Made by a program: the position numbers and the translations under genes. DNA of 64,000 bases, taken from the NCBI GenBank assembly GCA_029532625.1, contig JARFXM010000004.1:3224001-3288000 (forward strand). The letters run 5' to 3'. The DNA is from Lomentospora prolificans (lineage: Eukaryota; Ascomycota; Sordariomycetes; Microascales; Microascaceae). The notes beneath the pieces are model-generated. The model worked only from the letters and a program-made list of their open reading frames with translations. It did not search any database and had not been told where the DNA came from. Of the stretch, positions 10,450 to 21,590 are shown in pieces. Within the stretch, counting starts at the first letter, position 1; each line of letters opens with the position of its first letter.

Positions 10450-11339
10450 CTAATACAGAGTGTGTGAGTTCTTTACATGCCGTTTGAGATTGTGTTGGAG
10501 CGTGAAAGTGTTCTTGCAGAGCAGGCAACGGAATCGCTGCCTCTCCGAGTTGTGTGTGTTTTGATGTCGATCTCGGTCCCGCGTAGTAGCAAATCGCGTT
10601 CCACACTCGGAGCACTTCTCGGGCTTCTCACGTTTCCTCCACTCACGGCTACCATGGAATAGATGTCAGCCGTTGTGATGCTTGCAAGGTATCAACATGT
10701 TTGTTGTCACTCGGCACTGGGGACTCACCGCGGTTCGGCTACGCGCTTTCTTTTCCTGCGAACCCCCTTCCGCACAGCTTCCTTCTGTGCCTCGGCCGGG
10801 GCGATGGGCACTCGAGGGTTTACCGACGAGGTGCTAGAAGCGCTAATGCTGTTCGATTGTATTTCATGCCCGTACCTTGCAGGTTGGAAATCTGGACTGA
10901 GAGGCGTACAAATGCTCAGATCCAGGGGGGATGATAACGGCGTTGAGAGATTGAACCACGCTTCAGGCGACAAGCCCATGCCAAGGGCAGTACCTGCCCC
11001 ATCCGAATACACACTGCTGGGAGGCCCGGGGGTGAGACATTCAGGCAGCCTGTTCAAAGAAAAACCACCGTACTGGTTTTGAGGCAGGTAGGGAGCTATG
11101 GATACACTAGCCCCGTTACCTTGAGAGAACAGCGCTTTCTGTCCGAGCCGTTCGCACCCTAGTCCTCCGTCGCAATTCCAATCGAGCTCGGGGGATAGCC
11201 GAGGATCGGTGCCAAATCCAGTCGTAACTAGATCAGTGCCAGTGCTACATGCGTTATAGAGGCCCTCCGGATGAGAGTGGTCGCCCGGCCAGAGGAGATC
11301 TTCATAACCCAGAGTTGGGTCATCATGGTTGTTAGACAT
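10450..11339 (-). CDS. C2H2 zinc-finger protein, putative transcription factor
   Basis: Exons 11339-10729 and 10648-10450 are joined through an 80-nt intron (CCGCG|GTGAGT ... GGTAG|C) and give 269 aa. The N-terminal 190 residues are acidic and Ser/Pro/Gly-rich (MSNNHDDPTLGYEDLLWPGD...), as in activation regions. A basic stretch (RKGVRRKRKRV, about residues 190-200) may be a nuclear localisation signal. Two adjacent classical fingers end the protein: C216-x2-C219-x12-H232-x3-H236 and C245-x2-C248-x12-H261-x4-H266. The protein stops three residues after the last His. The ATG at 11339 is the first in frame. Sequence-specific DNA binding in the nucleus is inferred from the finger pair. No named orthologue was recognised. 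Confidence 0.78.
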
Positions 11340-12849
11340 CTCGTCCGAGATGCTGACCTTGAAGGCCAAAGGTTTTATTGGAAAGAGCTTTCGCTGTGAG
11401 AATAGATGGATCAAAATTGATTTACTCGAAGCAAAGGCTTCTTGGCTCAGTCGTTCTGATATTGGACCTTTTTCTGACGTTATCCAGGTCCGCCAATCTA
11501 GAGGGGCTGCTCATGTGAAAATGTGAGATAACATCCTCACAATTTCACAATGGCAGTTAGCACCGGTAGACTTACAGGATCATAGACCCATTCTGAACCG
11601 ACTGAAATGGCCTGCTCTCTCGTAGCGGGTAACCACGGATTCTGGGCCGTCATGAAGAAAGCTGCGGATAAGCCTCCAGAGAGAAAGCTCGTTCACGTTC
11701 GATATAAGTCCCTTGAGGCGTCTAGCAGGATCAAGAGAGAAGGCGCTACCAAAAAGACATCATATTCGACGTGTAGAGTGCTCTACAGCCTGCGAATAAG
11801 TAAAAATTGGTACCCGGTTGGTACAGAAACCCACAAGAGAGTCGCGCAGGTGAGAAGTTCATCGATGTGGCGGTTACGTACTAGTACGCTTGTCTAAAGC
11901 TTTGCTCAGTACGGGCCAAAGTCCACAGAGGACCGCCTCGGGGATTATGGATCTGCCACCAAAAGCATCGGTTATTAGTGCGCACGTTACCCTGGCGCGA
12001 GTTTGTGGAGGCCTGTTTAACCTGCTTCTATCTTGCAGAAAGCAGGCCATACCAGGCTCGTGGCCGGTTGGAGAGAGAGCGATGGGAGAAGCAACGCCGG
12101 GCCGTTCTGACTGTAACTGTGACTTGTTCAGGCGATAGTAGAATCAAATCACAGTTGAAGTCAGAACGGCCCGGCGTTGTTTCTCCTCTTGTGAGTACCG
12201 ACTTTGTTCTCTAGGAGAGTGAAAAGAGGTAAGGCAATCCAGTCCTAAGGGCCGAGTGCCTCGGTAAGGAAGAGGGGGCGCGTGGAGGGGACAAAGGAAA
12301 GAGAGTGAATGAAGGATGGGTTTGAAGATTGAAGGGAATCCAGACTCTCCGAGTTCCTGGTATTTCAATTGAACATATACTCGGAGAAGGTGCAGACCAT
12401 CGAATCCAAAATACCTGATCTTGCAGGCAGCATCAGTGAGTTCTCATCCATGATTCGCCGGTTGAAACGGAGGCATCACCAACATTCAATGTGCAGACCA
12501 GGCTCGGCACTGTCATTTGCTCCCGGAAAAAGGTACCTTCGATTAAAAGCTGATGCTATTCGCTTCTCTCGGGCTCTATCCGGCATGCGAACCACACTCG
12601 GGCCGCCACGCGGCCACCTTTCTCATCAGCCTCAGGTAGTGGTTGGCCGGCGGCAGGTAGGCAACCCGGAGTCACAGACTCGGGAATATCAGGGACGGGT
12701 GACATTCAGAGTCTTCTAATAACGTATGGAGGTATGGTATGACACTTGTCAGAGCGAAATAACCGAATGCTCCCGGTTAAGCTTTATCGATCGGTAGACG
12801 CGCACACCACCCTCACTGACGAACACGCTATCTCGATTCTCTAAACATT
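11340..12849. other. Intergenic containing a long foldback
   Basis: No recognisable coding sequence. The left part should hold the promoter of the C2H2 gene. The notable element is the inverted repeat at 12085-12186 (separate entry). Only short unrelated ORFs occur elsewhere. Confidence 0.4.
12085..12186. repeat. Imperfect inverted repeat, two ~45-nt arms
   Basis: The left arm (12085-12129) and right arm (12141-12186) are reverse complements over about 45 nt with only a handful of differences, separated by about 11 nt. The core CAACGCCGGGCCGTTCTGAC is identical in both arms. Two of the differences are G/A or C/T transitions. As RNA it would form a long hairpin. It could be a MITE-like foldback, a small-RNA precursor or a palindromised duplication. 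Confidence 0.8.
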
Positions 12850-14110
12850 ATGAATCAACCACCGTCTTCTCCATCGAGCGCCATCGCGGGGGCTCGATCT
12901 CAGCATCAACACTTTGTCCCTCGATTTATTCTGAAAAGCTTTGCTCACAAATACCGTCTGGTCGGCCTAGACCCTAACGAACCCGGGGAGAAGAAGAAAA
13001 AGAACAAGAAGAGGAACAAGAAACAGAAAGGAGCCAAGTACGAGAAAGGAAAATACCCCGGTAGTCTACAATCTGGCTCTCCAAGACGAGGTTCTTGTGG
13101 TCCATGAGAGTCCAGTCGGCCGAATACTAGGCGAAGTTGACGTGTCCCGCGACTACTGCAAGCCGAACAAAGAACAGCGGCGCATGGAAGACAAATTTCG
13201 AAACATGGAGCGAAGAGCCAAGCGAGATCATTCGTAGGATCTCTAGGGCGCTCGAAAAGGTAGAGGCCGCTGTAACTCAGACACGCCCGGAGAGGGATCT
13301 TGTTCGAAAGTTCCTCTTCTTACTCAAATATAGCCCCAGCATTTCACACACGATTTAACCACGATGCTCTAGATGCCTACTCGGAGAATGACAGAGAGCT
13401 CATGGTTGATTACATGAAGAAGAAAGGATTCGACCGACCTTTGGACGTGTGGTTTGAAGGGCTTGAGGCTATCATTGAGTTGGACATGAATAATCCCTCT
13501 TGCGAGTGGCGGGAGGCGTTGGTGTCCGCCATGTTCATGCAGGACGCCATGTGGTTTTGGATGAGCATTGAGATGTTCTTTATGGCTTTGTGCACAGTGG
13601 CCAATAATGGAGACTACATTTTGGTCGATAACAGCTACAATATCTTTGAGGGCCCTTCGGATTTTGTTACATATCCAAAGACGGGAAAGGTCGAGGGCTT
13701 CACTTGGCGCCAGTTCCACGAATTTGCTCCCATATCTCCCAAACTCATCATCGTTCTCCGTTCCAATGATCTTCCGTATCGAGGAGCAGTGATTGACCCA
13801 AAGACGTGACAAGCGCGTCAAGAGAATCTAAAAGCCAGACTCCAAGCGTGGGCCGTAGAGCCTCGGTCGATCTTGCACACCCTGCCTGTTGGTAAAGCAG
13901 TCAGTTCGAACCCATGCCGGATCACCAACGACGAAATTTAACCACAGTGGAAACGGAAGAAAACAGACAGGTTCATCTTTGAATTCCATCCGCTGGCGAC
14001 ACGCCACGTCAATAAGATCAACGGCATCCCTCTTGACAACACTCATACCTGCAACCATGTGGTTTTTTGGCATTGAAAGGGGATTCTTCCGCTTCTTCGA
14101 GCCATACATG
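12850..14110 (+). pseudogene. DUF4238-family protein, disrupted
   Basis: The start (MNQPPSSPSSAIAG...) leads into SQHQHFVPRFILKSFAH, the signature opening of DUF4238 proteins, a family of unknown function found in bacteria and fungi. Homology then continues across three frames. A first +1 shift lies near 13055-13061 (into VVYNLALQDEVLVVHES), a second near 13210 (into PSEIIRRISRALEKVEAA) and a third near 13330 (into APAFHTRFNHDALDAYSEND). From there one frame runs to the family's C-terminal part (DRFIFEFHPLATRHVNKING) but crosses three stops: TGA 13807, TAA 13939 and TGA 14074. Each stop could derive from CGA or CAA by a C-to-T change. An intact gene with introns is unlikely because no splice sites flank the shifts. 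Sequencing indels could explain the shifts but not the stops. Confidence 0.8.
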
Positions 14111-14363
14111 ACTTTGATCTCTCCATATCACAAGAGGGTTGGTGGTCAATACGTCGCCGAAGGGCGTAAGCTGCTCGAGAAATTCTGGGCTTTGAAAGAG
14201 TCGCGCGGTGGTGTTGGAAAGCCGTGCTTTATTCCACCGGAAGCCCCCAGTCCAGTGATGCACAACTGTGACAAGTTCCAAGAGGAAAATGTAAAGAAAA
14301 TGAGATATTTCACTGCTCTTTTACAAGATGAACCCAAAATGTTCCAACCAAAAGAGTCTCTAA

Positions 14364-14755
14364 GACACGTTCCACAAGCGAGCTTACACCCCAACGCGGT
14401 CCCCAGAGTTTCATGGACACGCAAAGCAATTTCGGAAACCCCAAGTTCCACCTGGCAAACTTCCAGAGATTCATGGACTAGATTTCGAGGTGTCACTGAT
14501 TGATGGCTTCTTGGAAGGACTGAGATTTGGCCAGGAGTTGGCGCCCAATGTCCACTACGCCGTCCTCGGTAAGAATGCCCCGTACAACATTGAAGGCACT
14601 TCCCAGTGAGCTCTGAATAAATTAACTGTCCGGTCTGAACAGGCGACACTATACGGACTCTACTATATGACCTGAACCAGGCCAAAAGAATGAAATTTCT
14701 GAGAAGCAAAATTGACGTATGGTCCTACGGCATTGATGAGAGGATTCGACTTTGA
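14364..14755 (+). pseudogene. Unrecognised C-terminal gene fragment with intact intron
   Basis: A frame open from 14364 reads into GLDFEVSLIDGFLEGLRFG and QELAPNVHYAVLG. It splices cleanly through a 74-nt intron (CTCG|GTAAGA ... AACAG|GC, 14569-14642) into DTIRTLLYDLNQAKRMKFLR, ending IDERIRL and TGA at 14753-14755. The amino-acid pattern and the in-phase splice look like a genuine protein end, but no start or upstream exon was found. Upstream sequence in the same frame begins right after a stop. It may be the end of the decayed DUF4238 gene or a separate truncated gene. Function unknown. Confidence 0.4.
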
Positions 14756-17700
14756 AACCGAGAATACCTCATAAACATGTACATGAATATACCTCCACGC
14801 TAGCTTCTCCTTTATCTGCTGGCTGTGAGGCGGATGCTAGAGGATGAGCCGGATTACGACTTGGAGCCGTCGACGAGGTCAGGACCGATACGTGAGCCAG
14901 AGGAATGGATGGTGATGGGTGAGCAGTTCAATAGCATTGTGACCATATCATCATGATCACTGTGGAGGAGCTAACCAAGCCCAGGGGCGCACTCGTTCCT
15001 TAACGCCAGGGATCTTAACGAGATGACGTATTCCACGTTTATAATGTCCACAGAAGCGAAGAGAAGCGGCGCGGTAGACCTCTGGAGCCCGCCGTCGACG
15101 CCAGCTCAGGCCGTATTTCAGGACGTTGTGATATTCAAGCTCCCAGGTGAGATCCCTTATACGTCCTATCATTCCCATCTGCGTCCGACCAAAACAGTTG
15201 TTGTAGAGAGGTTAACGTCGGGCTTCTGGGCTCAATTTCTATGTGTCGTAAGTCTACGTTCCATTTTTCGTGTTAAATATACGACAATCCTCCGTCTTGA
15301 CCCTGGCCCGTTGGGGATATTTGCGAAAGCTACTCAGGTATTCTTGAAGTCGCTGATGCTGCCAGGCATTTTATTTTGAAGCTTACTTCGACCAGAAAAT
15401 TATCGATAGGCGATGGCGTGGTTGCTGGGATAGAAATAGCTAGTGGGGTCTTCGTACGAGAGGTGTTTAAGATGAAGGTGACGAACAAGATAGAGCCCAG
15501 TGGACGTCATAGACTCGTTTCACGACGTCTTTTTCACCTATTCCTATCCAACCCCGCCTGACCTGGAGGCGGGCTTCTCGGTCTGGGATATCTCGAAAGA
15601 GTGAGGGCATATTGAATATCGCAAAGATCTCTTGATGGACCTGGATGCCCGATGTACGGCCTAACGTGTATTGTACCATTGACGGAGGAAGAAAATATGG
15701 CAATACTGAAACTTGCGTCTACTCTATCAGTTTGCATCATGGCTTGAGGCCCACCCCATCCATGAAAAGGCAGTTTTGGACATAGCTCCGGACTCAAACC
15801 AACGTCAGCTGGATGGCAATAGAATCAACTGCGGACTCACTACTAAAAGCATTGCTCCGCAGCCCTTTTTCTTTTTTTCCTTTTTTTCTATTTTCTTTTT
15901 TGGGCCTCGAACCTAACGTTCCAGCTTATCCGTATAAGCTGAAGAGCTTTCAAGCCAACTGCCGTCCCTTCTCGCCCTTCTCGACAGCCCCGGGAGGGCA
16001 TTAACCCGCTCATCCCGGTTCCGAGATACTGCCTACAATCCCGGATACAGGCATTGCGTTGAGGGAAGAGCAGGAAGAAAGGCGAACAGTCTTCGCCGGT
16101 TCGGCTGATTTCTCGATCCCTCGCCCCGGAAGAGCCACTGTGGAGCACCACTTCTTTTCCTTTTTTGCCAGTTTACTCCCCGGCTGGCTAAGCGCAAAAC
16201 CTGGCAAACAGGCGAGAAGGAAGCGTTTTCCACCTATAGGCAGTGTGACAAAAGGTGTGGGAACAATTCCCACAGGGGAGCGCTTTTCTCAGGCCAGGCG
16301 AGAAAGGTTATACATTTCAGGCACAATTCGGGAAAGATGAGGTGGCCGACGAGAAGGCATTTTATGTCTGCTTTCAGGCTCCTGGAGAAACTTGTTCAAA
16401 TTACGCGTTCAAGGTCCGCTTGTTCTATATAACCTCGCCCTCTTTCCCCGGCTCTCCTCTTTCGTGTGACTCTAGCTGTAGATATCTGAACACACTCGTT
16501 TGTAGCCCAGGGAAGCATTCATGACATGGAGATATTCAATCTTCTACCCCTCGATATCCTCCTACATACATCTTCCATGCGCATTCAAAGAGCGGACAGC
16601 CGATAGCCTAACAAGTCTCAACACCTTCACCGACCGCATGACATAACCTGCTTGCCGGAGCACGCCGAGGCAACACGAACCCCACAGGCATCTTGCGCAC
16701 CCGATCTATTGTACCGACTTTGGTTCTCTGCGCCGCGGCATCCATCCCCAAACCTCGCCGTGTCACACGACTTCCATTGCCCTTCTCGAAGGGTTCGACG
16801 ATGGAGAACGGATGAGACTTTCGTCTGGGATCAGGGGACGATGCAAACCTGCCACACGGCCGCACGGATGACGGGCTGGCCTTGCCTGAGTCGAGCAGGA
16901 TACCACGAGGCAGCTATATTGGGCAATTCGCATCATCGATCACACATGGAAGAATGATTGAGACGGTGGTGCCCGTGGAGACCATGGGCATGGGGAAAAA
17001 AGTGCGTCTGCTAGAGACACTCCTATCCGCATCTGATAGGAGTGGGAACTCATGATAGACTCACGGCACTAGGGGGAGAACACTCTGGCCACCGTCGTGG
17101 TCCGAAGCACGAAACAGACGAGGAATGGCAAGGGAAATGACAGAAGATCTTTCTAAGTCTGAGATGGGCTTCTCCGACAAGAAGGGACGGCATGGAAGGG
17201 ATATCCCCGCGACGCACGCTGCTGGAACATCGGATGGATAGACATCCACCCGCAACAGGAAGGGGTTGTAGAAAGGAAGCCATGCATATCGTCGCTCCTA
17301 CGGGGAACCAGAGCTTGGTTAGTCTGGTCCTGTCGAAGAATTCGACGCACCGAATGGACGCCCCCATCAACCGAATCCACGACTTGGAAAATGCGGGATG
17401 TCGGCGGTACGAGACCGGCCCCGAAAAGTATAGTCGATCAGAACCTCGAAAATACCCCGTCGATACTTTCCATGGTGGCCTGGACACTCTGAGAGAGCCC
17501 ATGACCCCAGAATGAAATGCCCGACTGGCAGGGCGTATGCAGAAGGCTGTTTTACAAGAGCATTGGCATTCTGGAGGATGCTCCACCCTCCGGCGTGAGT
17601 TACCACGAGTGACCACGGCGGGATTGATCAAGCCTCTCGGTCTAGTATACTTACAAACAACAACCTGCGCCCGAGCAAATCTCCGCCGTGTCTGATCTGT

Positions 17701-20700
17701 CCTGTGGGTTAGGAAACAGACGTAGCAGCACCGAGACACACAGATGCGAAAGAAGAGACTGGGTGTGGGGGAATTTGCGCGATTGGACCGGCTTGTCATA
17801 CAAAGTTGTGTGATAGACGGCGCATGCAGTCACGGGCGGGAAACTTTGCCCAAGTCGGGCTGGGCCTGCCCTGATCTAGAATTTCATCCACGTTCTCGTC
17901 TCTGCCATGCGTCTGTCCCGGTCTTACGCCCTCCGGCCCATAGTTTGGTTCCGGTGATTCCTGCCTTTCATTCATCTCATTTCATTTTTTTTCTCCGTCT
18001 TCTCTTTCCTCCGATTGCACGTTCTAACAATTGGCCGATCTTGGGATGATGGGGCGTTGCGGCGGCGTGGATAGTCTTGAAGTGTTGGGTCGTGTCTGAT
18101 GTTATGATCTGACGCTCCAGCCATTTTAGCAGCCGCTGTTCCAAAACCGGCTCAACTACAAACAAGCCACCTCAATAGCCACTCATCTTCCGCATAAGAT
18201 GGCCAACCAAAAGATCTTAACGACTCGATTAATGGATGGGGGACAAGCGTGGCGATAAACAAAGCAGACTACTCAAGGCAACAGAAGGCGGATATGACCT
18301 TGGCCGATCAGGGGCCTAGTTCCCAGGATGCTCGTGCACGCTCCGCCAACACATCAGTTGATGGGACGAAACGGATGAGAAAGAACGACAAATTCGAAGG
18401 AATAAGTCCACGCCCTGTTGTTTGGCGCCTGGGGTCCCCCATCTTCCAGATCCTTGAGTCGCGGGCACTGTCACTTGCCGCACACAAGGACTGGCCTGCC
18501 GGACCCTCACGATACCGTCCTGGACTTCATGGTGACGGGCGGGTGAATTGATGCTCGATTGACAGTTCCGAAGCCGGTGGTGCGGAAATCAGCTGGCTTT
18601 CTAATTACAGGATTGGCCATCTGTTTATGCCAACGCCCTTCAAACGCATCGAGTTCAGGCGATTTTCTATCCATGAGGAATCTAAAATATCACTTAGAAG
18701 CGCGAGGCAGACAAGGGTTTCTCAGCCACGCTTCTAGAAAGCTTCTCAAGACAAGGGTTTGTTAGATTGTCGCGCAACAGTACCACCCATACACGCATGT
18801 GGCTTGCGCGGGGGTTTCCAGCCTGGCCCATGGGGAGCAGCACTGGAAGCCGAACAAAAACAACCGAAAACGAGAGGCAAGGCCCCATGAGAAGATCACT
18901 TGTCTTAGCAAAGGGTCGCATCGCCAAGAGGCCAAGTCAGCCCGGCCCAGTGTTCCTCGACCTAAAATCATGCTCATGAGAGGCTGGACGTTCTGTTCGC
19001 GAATTATCGCTTGACTGCCCCTGCGGTGGCCAAAGCTTGTTGAAATCCCTTTCATATATTTCCGACGATGAAGCTTGATGAGTGGAGGTGCTTTCACGTA
19101 TATCCAGCCAACCCACTGCTTAGCTTTCCAATATTTAGCTAGTCACTCGGAAAACGAGGTAAAATGGTCGAGTTAAGACAACCAAGGTAAGGAAGGTAAG
19201 AGGTTTGGTAAGACGCCCCGGATCACGATCATCCTGAGGTCTAAAGTAGGCCTCCACAGGATGCGAGTTTCAAACTCACTTCCAGAAGACGGTAGCCAGG
19301 ACAGGCCGCTGGAATCTCTGTGGAGGTTCCACTAAGTTGGTGTATCCACCATCAGCGGAGAGTCTATTTCTCGTCCTTCCAAGAGTCCTGGATGGCATAG
19401 TGCTTTATTTCCTGAGTGCCCGCGCCTGCACCTGAGATGGTTGATGAAACTTGCGCTGGATGCCCCTTGCGAAAACCCCTTCTTCCCCCAAGACCGCGAT
19501 CCTCATGCACTGGCCACGAAGCAAGCACATCGGCCAGAGGGCGAGTCACGGGGTGGCCTGGTGACAAGATCACCGACTAGGTGTGCCAGGGCCAGACTCT
19601 GCAAGTAATCGCAAGGCAAGCCACGACACGCGAAGGAAGCACAGGGCAATAGATCCTGCCTCAGAAGCTTTGACAGGAAATCGGAGAGCCGCTGACAAAA
19701 ATGTTTGATCCTCAGGGAAATGACGACATATTGTACCTCACTCTCAGATGTCTCAGGCCGCGCAACTTCGCTGATTTTTTGATTCGCTCCAAGGCGAAAC
19801 GTTGTACGTCTCATCAAGATCCAGCCGTTGCAAATGTGCGGGTGCTGGTGAGCCCAGTGGTGAGTCTGCGAACAGTGGGTTGGTGCTGAAGACCGCCTGT
19901 AGGGGACCCCGGACCCGCCCAAACCCGCCCCTATCCGCCCCCAGAAACTCCCCCGCGAAGCGGGAGCTCAGCGAAACCCTAGGACTAAACCTCCCGATAT
20001 CACTCACTGTTCGGCCCTCCCTCTCTCGCTACCAGAATAAGCCGTGATCAAGGCCCATTGATCTTACCAAAGACACTCTACCATCGGTACCATTGGCACC
20101 TACCCCGGGCATAGATGCGCTGGAGCCAGTTGACACCAGGCCGGCCTCAAGCTTAGACTCTGTCATATCGATCAATGGGACCCGCTGCCCGGATGCTATT
20201 CAGGGTGCCTGTGCCAGTCATATCAGCAAGATATGTTTAATGACGAAATATCGTCGATAACTGTAGCCCGCAGTCTTAGAAGAATTTAACAGTGATTAGA
20301 AGCAGCAAGTTGTCTGGGGACTCGCTTGCGCTCTTGCCTCGTGGTGATGGGTCAACCCCGGATTAGTGCCAGGGCCAGCTCTCTTAAACAGCCTGGCTGG
20401 TATGATGCACATGCAAAGGAACAGTGCTGTAACCCACCATCCATCTCCGGCCTGGCGGCCGACATTCTCTCTCTCCACAACAGCGTTGCAGATGTCTTCT
20501 TGATCGTGGCTCTACACCGCCATCCGCGTGATAAATATTGGGCGGCGTGATAGTCGGCGCAGTATTAAATGCGACGGGGTGACAGGAATCAGGGCCCTGA
20601 TCTTTGGTTCACCTAATCGCGAGATCTGGTTCACTTGACACTTAGCCACCTGAACTGCGCAGTTCGACAGCTAGTGAAACAAGCCTCGATAGCCAGCAAA

Positions 20701-21540
20701 GGCCAGACAGTCCTATGAGCAGCACCCGCCGTCGAGAACATTGATCACTCCATTACAAATGGTTCCAGGCTTTTGAGCATGATATGGAAACGTTTGATTC
20801 CGACACTCATGATGCCGGGAATTTCTTCTCGCTCCTCAAACCTTAACGATTGATGCCTGGCGAACCCCCCACCCATGGCAATTGTTGTGCGTAGAAAATC
20901 GGCCAAGCTATTCACCGCCCCATTCCACAGGGGTTTCCGCTGGGAGGGGGGAGAGAAGAGATCTCGCGTGTCGATGTAGACTGCAGTGCGGGATGTATTG
21001 CTGGTGATCTGCGCCTCGAGCTTTTTTCTTCGATCCAGTGAATTCTTCGTTCGTAATACCGTGCTTAGAATCTGATCATGGTCCGCGCCTTCGAAGCACG
21101 GATTTACTTCGTACGACTAGGCGTCGTGAAAGCCTACCTGGTGAGCCTACCCGCAGTCTGAGAGGACTTCAGTGTTCGTCCTTGACGTGGGGCTGGCTGG
21201 TCAGGTCCCACCCCATCAATCCATCTCAGTACAACCCTGCTGGCTGAAGGACTCCGGGGCTATTAGACATTGACGCCCGTCGATCTTTCCCCATGAAGGA
21301 GGCTTCCAGAAGAAAAGAAAGCCACCATTCCTACGCTAGCATGGGCACTAACCCCAGTCTTATCCACAGAAGTCGGATTTTTTGAAGCCGGCGATCCGCC
21401 ATGCTACCACATCCTACTTGGCTTCGTCTTTGGTGGTTACAGCAGGTTCCGTTAACTATTAGCACTTGTCAAAGCGTATGTTCCACGAGACGCACTCTCG
21501 CAATCTCGGAAATCCCCGTCATATTGTCCTCGAGCCTACG
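14756..21540. other. Gene-poor region, part 1
   Basis: No ORF here resembles a known protein. The longest is an ATG-initiated frame of 249 codons on minus (17799-17050), rich in Ser, Arg and Cys, which looks like chance. T-rich tracts lie at 15870-15905. A few frames near 14780-14950 (for example RRMLEDEPDYDLEPSTRSGP on plus) and 15380-15560 have protein-like composition and may be gene debris. Base composition does not shift to an obvious AT-rich isochore. Confidence 0.4.
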
Positions 21541-21590
21541 GGTGGGGAGGAGAACTAAAGAGTGGGGAGGAGAACTAAAGAGTGGGGAGG
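21541..21590. repeat. Short tandem repeat, 20-bp unit, 2.5 copies
   Basis: The unit (R)GTGGGGAGGAGAACTAAAG is present twice and then as a half copy, almost without change. This indicates recent slippage or duplication in otherwise unremarkable sequence. Confidence 0.9.

Noticed and set aside
14146..14709. 187-codon minus ORF overlapping the DUF4238 pseudogene end
   Set aside because: It is antisense to readable DUF4238 remnants and the spliced fragment, with no domain of its own.
17050..17799. 249-codon ATG ORF on minus inside the gene-poor region
   Set aside because: Composition is rich in Ser, Arg and Cys with no domain, membrane or signal pattern, and nothing is gained by splicing to neighbours. 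It looks like a chance frame in GC-balanced DNA.
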